From contig CM060965.1 in the NCBI GenBank assembly GCA_030765045.1, positions 155,133,374 to 155,197,373 on the forward strand: DNA of 64,000 nucleotides, read 5' to 3'. Positions 58,388-64,000 of the stretch are shown piece after piece. A program made the translations under genes and the position numbers. Position 1 is the first letter of the stretch; each line of letters opens with the position of its first letter. A model generated the notes under the pieces. It saw only the letters and a list, made by a program, of their open reading frames with translations, made no database searches and was not told the origin of the DNA. This stretch comes from Tenodera sinensis (taxonomy: Eukaryota > Arthropoda > Insecta > Mantodea > Mantidae).

Positions 58388-58720
58388 TTAACATCTTCTC
58401 GGTGACTTGCATTCTTTCATAAGCTGAGACAACAGAATAAGTCCATTTACCGTATCTAGTGCCAATCTGTTTCTAACTTTGTTTTTATTAAACCCTGTTT
58501 AGAAGAATACTCTCTCACAAGAAGTGTTTCTGTGGGGCAACGAAATCACTGATAATGCAAACTGCGCCAGTTCTTTGAAATCAGTATTTCCAACAAGGTG
58601 ACACGTGTGTTTAACAGCACTACAGAAACTGTCAAGTTCAAGCATGTTCTTATTTCACAAGGAATATCACTTATTCTGAGTTTTCTCCATTGATCATCAG
58701 TTTTCTACGAAGTGGGGCTT
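58388..58720 (-). pseudogene. hAT transposase C-terminal dimerisation region
   Basis: The minus-strand frame 58636-58388 (83 codons, one internal TAA) reads LDSFCSAVKHTCHLVGNTDF, then KELAQFALSVISLPHRNTSC with ERVFF. After the stop it continues with NKNKVRNRLALDTVNGLILL. This is the hAT C-terminal signature: F-x-x-L-(A/S)-x-x-A-L-x-x-L-(S)-L-P-H-S-N-A-x-x-E-R-x-F-S, then (I)-K-(T/N)-K-x-R-N-R-L. Here S-N-A is R-N-T and F-S is F-F. A frame upstream (to about 58720) adds DDQWRKLRISDIP, separated by a frameshift. It is a different hAT lineage from 43582-44009. Confidence 0.92.
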
Positions 58721-59940
58721 AGAAATTTTCTGCTACCAGAGTGCGCTGAATCATTTTTTCCATGGCTGTACATATTTTGCTTATTTTTAAAATGTTATAT
58801 CTCTCATAACCTTTACTGTGTTGCAGTGTCTTGCTCATAACAAGACCAGCATGTTCATCACAAACCTGCCCGTTTGTCTCTGATCCTACAACAGTCAGCG
58901 TTTGCTTCATCCCGCAAGTACTTTCCGTCCAACTAGACAATTATTTTGCTTGTTAAAGGTTATTAAGCCCGATAACATTTTTTTTTATTTAAATACACGG
59001 ATACATAAAAAAGTATATATATATATCAAAAACGGACAATCAAAGGACTCAGAATACGCCCAAAAACTGTTCTCGATGAGCTAAAGCTGCTCACCGTATG
59101 GGTTTTTTGATAAGAAAAAGCAAACAAGAGTACCCATGTAAATATTATAAATTGTAATTAATGTAAATTTTTAGCCTGTAAGCCGGGCCCCTCTGTACCG
59201 GCACCAGGCAAATTTTTTCCTGATTAAAATAAGTAAGTAAGTTTAAAAAAAAAACTGTATTTCAATTCTCCTTCGCTTCTAGTCTTGTCAATAAACATGC
59301 TTCTAAAGCAGGAACACCGAAAAGGTTTGAACAATCCTGCAGCCTAAAAGGTTCATTTTGTGTTCAGGACATTCTAATTAGGACATGGTACTGATAATCA
59401 ACGGCCTTTTGCTGAGAAGCTAAGTCTTCGGTTAGCGTTGCCAACACTTCAGTTGTGGGTTTCAATATTAAAATTTGCAATGAAACATATTTCTGCACAT
59501 AACTTATTTGACCAACTTTCGATACGATATAAAAATATAATAATTCCTCACATGAAAAATTAGAGATAATAAAACTTCCAATAATAATTATACGTTTTAA
59601 ATTTCCATTAATTTTTTCTCAATTAATATGCTTTTCTGTTATTTTGGCTAACAATACAAGAGCAGAAATTAATAAATCTAAAAGCTAACTAACCAAAAAA
59701 TAATATTAATTAAAAATATTAAAGAAGCAAGAAATAATACATTTTGAATTAATCATCAGTTACCATTAAAAATAATTTTATCAATTAATTCTACAATAAC
59801 CTAAATTTATTTAATTTAAATTTTAAAATAAACTAACCTTTACAAAACAATTTTATTAATTTCAGATTACGGATTGTATTACATAACCTTATAAAATATA
59901 TACATATTTGTTTATTGCAGTGTAACAGTGAAAAATTCTA
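58721..59940. other. Unassigned; possible retroelement 3' end near 59170-59245
   Basis: The minus frame 58719-58940 directly upstream of the hAT remnant may belong to the same transposon but is not recognised. At 59170-59245, TAAGCCGGGCCCCTCTGTAC, a pyrimidine tract and AAGTAAGTAAG look like the short 3' end of a retroelement. The rest is strongly AT-rich (59500-59900). Confidence 0.4.
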
Positions 59941-60672
59941 TGTTCGCTCACATGACTTTCTTTACTCATTCTTGTACAAAGTATTCTTAAAAACGTTTAT
60001 TCTTCGCTCTAATTTGTGTTAATCGAGATAAGCATTTGTAGGAATATTTCAGTACATCTACTATCTTATAAATACAATGAGAATAGGAGAATACACTAGG
60101 CTCAAGCGGTAATCAGATATTTTAAGAGCTTGTCGCTATGTGATGTTTTGAAATTCCATTATCTTTACATGACCAGGACATAAAGAAAAGGATAAGGACT
60201 TTCTGTGTGAGAGAGAGAGAGAAACACACATTTCTTCAACAAGACCTACATTATTATGTAGTAAGATTTTATCTATCTCTGATGGATTACCAGTTATGTA
60301 AAAGTCATTAGCTTCTGAGGACATTCCCAGGAAATCCAGCGTATACATTTCAGTTATCATAAAGATATCTTAAACATATGGTATTGTAAGCAAAATCAGA
60401 CTTTCTGAAAATGTTTCCAAGTAAAGAGTAGTTTAGTTGGGGAGATTTCCTTGAAAAATTTCGTGTCGTATCCTTAAAAGACACTGCAGTTAAACAATAA
60501 GTTTGGATTTCAACAACCTTTCATTTTTGAGTTATGCTGTTCAGACACACACAGACCTTTTTACTAAAAATTATTCCTTTTATTCAAGTGACCTGAAAAC
60601 ATATATATTTCTGACGACTATCGACATAGAATCCTTGGGTTGAATACACTACCATATGTAGCAAAGAAAGTA
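59941..60672 (-). mobile_element. Family A, near-complete diverged copy
   Basis: The hairpin side begins with TGTTCGCTCACATGACTTTC. The subfamily marker AGAGCTTGTCGCTATGTGAT, shared with 14720-14990 in reverse, occurs at 60123-60142. The microsatellite is reduced to CAGACACACACAGACC. The outer end is GTAGCAAAGAAAGTAAAA, a diverged inverted repeat. A GAGA run lies at 60211-60221. Confidence 0.88.
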
Positions 60673-63600
60673 AAATTAAGGTTACATTTTGTATAATTCT
60701 CAAGACATTTATCAGTAAAGGTATGGTATTTATGTTAATCCAGTAAACTTCAGAGGGTCTTGCGTGGCCAAAATACCTTAAGGTTATTTAATATACTCCG
60801 CAGGTAGTTGTATTTTACATTTATTTTGGCTTCTGATCTTGTATTATTCGCTACATTAATCAAATCAAATTTACCACAAGCTCTTGTTAGATTACTTATG
60901 ATTAAAACTGAGGGGTTGTGCGCGGCACGAAGTACATATGGACTCGACAGCGAGCAAAGGTGGACATACAGGTAAACAAATAGCGTCATTGCATTCAAAG
61001 TAAGTGTAACTGGAAACATGCTCTCTATTTGTCTGCCGTCCTATTATAACATGAAACGAGCGCAGATCTTCATAATAAAATGTACACTCAAACCCCTTAA
61101 AACAGTCGCAACTGTATGTCGGTAGAATCCTGGCACTGTGTGGACATGTCTGTTACCTGTGTGGCCTTGTGTGTAGCAGCTGTTTGAGCAGTGGCGGCCT
61201 GTGACATTTGACATTGCATTTTTGTAACTTGAAAATGCGATAAGCCTGAATTGCAGGCATTTCATCTGTGGGCTGTGTTTTAATACAGAACGTTTATCTC
61301 ATATAACATAATAAGGGACTTTCTGAGCAAATGAGAACTCCAATATAAAAAATAACTTTTGTTTTAACTATAGAAACAAAATTATAATCACATATGTCAA
61401 CTTTCACATCGATGTTAAGTTTCCACTTTATATTTACACACTGTAAAGTCTCTTAATACGAATTATGTCTTTATAAGTCAGAGAAATTTGTTTCCTCATT
61501 GTTGTAACTGTGCATAGTTACCCAAAAAACAAAGAACTCTAATGAATTAGAACAAATATAGGTACTGACATAGCAAATGAACTGTTGCATGGTTTCTGGG
61601 AAGGTTTTACTAGATTGTAAATAATCAGATATAATAGCAGCATCCGTAAGAATTTCTTGTAAAAGTTATATGTACATAAATGGAGAAAAATTTCTGTGAG
61701 TGTTAACATAAGATCAGTATTATTCGATGATATAGTGGGAGTTTCAGTAAAAGGGGATTTCTTGCGTACACTTAACAGAATCAAATTTTAATTTTAGTAC
61801 ATCAAAATGTTGTGCACTATGTAAATGAATGCTATTAAATTACTTTTGAAGAAATAAGTGCAACAGGTTTAGAGTCTATAAATGTGATGAAACAGATACT
61901 ACAAGAAGAGAAGTTAACTCTAATAGAAGTATACTGCGGGTGTAAGGGAAAGTGCTGTTGTTTAGAGATATAAATGTTTCAGTGATTGATGGTCGTAAAC
62001 TGCTTGATGATTTAAAAATTTCCTTGAAGACCCTAAATGCAACCTCAGTGGGATAAAGTGCAACAGGGAGGTTGAAGAAGTGCCGAAGCACTGCTGCTGG
62101 TACAGAAACTTTAGCTAAACTCGTACATTACGCAGTTGTAGAAATCATATTTTTCCGCTATGTTCAAAGGACAAATGAACGAATAAGACTCAGGGTATAA
62201 TTCTTGTTGATATTGCACAAAATGAAATAATTTATATATTTGTAGAGTTATTATACTAGATTGGTATTAAAAATTTCAAGTGAGTGAAAAGTATGATGTA
62301 GATGTATGATCCAAAACTACCGAGCTGAATTTTCCATTCTGTCAATGATATAACATGGTGACCCCACAAGCTTATGGTAATGCTATAATGAGGATCTTTG
62401 TTTCGCTTGTTGGTGTCTGTGTTGTTACTGGAAACATTTCTCATACTTTCTGAGATTTCCTTAGCCTGTTACACCATCTATATGCTTATATAGTAGGTAT
62501 AATACTACAGGTGCTAGGGGTATGCTCAGATTTTGCGAGATGGTAGATTCAGACATGAATTAAAACGTCCAATAAAAAATGCATATATCTGAAAAGTAAA
62601 GGAGACAATATTGACCATTGTTGACTACATTATCTGCACAGTCTGACAACAGAGTAACACTGAGGAAGAGAATGTTTTGTTTACCTATGCGGCTTCTACA
62701 ACGTGCATCCATTCACATCTACGGCGAGTAAAAGTTTCAGTGAGGCTAGCGCTCGAAAACTGGTTTCGACGTGCCTCTGTCAGCGTCATTAACCACTGCA
62801 AGTAAAGAGAGCAGGCATGGCATTCCCGCAAGCAGAAACAGGCAGTTTTTAATGTCAACATTCCTGAACTTCCGCTTTGTGTACCTGGGAAACGAGAGTC
62901 CATGAATTTATTTCAGAATACACGTTGGAATCCAATTATTTAACATTATTCTGTGGTTAAACGGCGCATTATGGCAACAAATAGAATAGACAAGAATAAC
63001 TAATGCTTTAAAGCCCTACTCCCCATGCTAATTACAGAAGTAAACCATAAAGGAGTGGTGGCATATTGACAATCATTCAACCAATATTATTTTTATTTAT
63101 ACAACCATAGACTATAGGGTAAAATGATGGAGGAACTCATATTTCAGCTTAACGCATTCATGCCCGTAACAACTTGTACATTGACTTTGATTATAGGTAC
63201 ATTTATGTATACACATTCTTAATTAAAAATGATTATCTTCTCCAATGTGTCCTATTCTTGATATCTTGGCCTTCTGAATTCCTTTAGCCTCTTAGTTATT
63301 CAGCAGATGAAGTCAGAAAGTGTAAAATACGCAATATGCTTCCCCGGCGATATCTAAATTTGACTCTTAACGTGCTCTTGAAGTCGCTCTTCCTTGCCTC
63401 CTTCGTTTTGTGCATGAAGCATTTCACCTTTACTCATTCAGGTAACCAAGCATTAGAGAGGTGCGTCATAGCTCGGCAAATAGAGAGGTTTGTGATCAAG
63501 GTTGTGATACAACGAAAGAGCTATGGGTTATAAGGTCACGAATTGTAAACTCTGATTCAGTTTTAGAAGAAATAAAGTGAAATAAAAAGTCACCGAGCTT

Positions 63601-64000
63601 GTCATTTTGTCACAATGCTGCAAAGTGCATAACTTGTCGACCCTAAAATCTGTTTCCATTCCCGATAATTTCGAAGTTTTCCCTCAACCAAAGAAGATTG
63701 TGAGATAAGCTTGAGGCCACACTCCGGATTCAACCTTCCCAATAATAAATAATAATCGGCCACTCCACTCACCACCTGCTGTCTTAAGACCAAAAACAAT
63801 AACAAAGCTAAATGACAAAACACGAGCAGTCCTCATTCGAATGCTTGTTTTTATTTCTAATTTCATTCGCTTGCATTTCATGCCAACGAAAACAGCGAAA
63901 ATGTGACCTGGATCACAGGTTGTGAGAATCGACCCTTCGTAGCGGATGAGACAAGGAAGTTGAGAATTAATAATAACTGTCAACGCACAAAACTGAAATC
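60673..64000. other. Unassigned sequence to the window end
   Basis: About 3.3 kb with no recognised gene, RNA or repeat. Short frames (60750-61019, 61044-61265, 61539-61784, 62685-62903, 63336-63533 and 63602-63983) match nothing I know. The GC-richer patch at 62680-62900 is the most exon-like by composition, but no splice pair or domain supports it. Confidence 0.45.

Overview
The window looks like intergenic DNA from a large, repeat-rich insect genome. It is AT-rich, has no operon-like gene packing, and carries long (AAT)n, (GTGA)n and (TG)n arrays. It also holds many tRNA-derived SINEs with A/B-box heads and broken pieces of LINE, Tc1, mariner-like and hAT elements. Several of these match types I associate with hemimetabolous insects such as cockroaches, termites, stick insects and orthopterans. 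The species cannot be fixed from the sequence alone. I found no convincing host-gene exon, no true tRNA or rRNA gene, and no CRISPR or bacterial feature.

The dominant component is one dispersed family, here called family A. It is about 820-870 bp when complete, non-coding, and present in at least 18 insertions or fragments covering roughly 11 kb (about a sixth of the window). Full or near-full copies lie at 11582-12392, 29466-30322, 34504-35376, 50644-51470, 53538-54358 and 59941-60672. In one orientation it begins with ACTTTCTCTACT. A GT/CTGT microsatellite follows about 120 bp later. It ends with the inverted copy AGTAGAGAAAGT, then a 5-bp-stem hairpin, then CAGA followed by T in the flank. 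No target duplication is visible. That layout resembles non-autonomous Helentron (HINE/DINE-1-like) elements. This is my main candidate for an undescribed system, and the class assignment is inference.

Region by region: 1-5.5 kb holds family A pieces (one arranged as a long inverted repeat), a (GAT)n(AAT)n array and two SINEs. 5.6-9.2 kb holds family A, two reverse-strand SINEs and an LTR-like repeat. 11.6-18 kb holds family A in complex inverted and tandem arrangements plus a scrap of reverse transcriptase. 19.7-21.2 kb is a LINE apparently interrupted by another LINE end and a 53-nt poly-T. 25.4-28.3 kb is a cluster of SINEs and AAT arrays, including a SINE with a perfect 15-bp target duplication. 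32-33.5 kb has an internally deleted transposase ORF, a LINE end and a second LTR-like repeat. 37.5 kb and 46 kb hold DDE transposase remnants. 41.2-42.2 kb is a deleted Tc1 element nested inside family A. 43.6-44.0 kb and 58.4-58.7 kb are hAT transposase C-termini. 52.0-52.4 kb and 56.2-56.9 kb are related LINE ends. 61-64 kb shows nothing recognisable.

Almost every coding trace carries stops or frameshifts, so the genes here do not work together as a pathway. The window is a record of successive transposon insertions, deletions and inversions.
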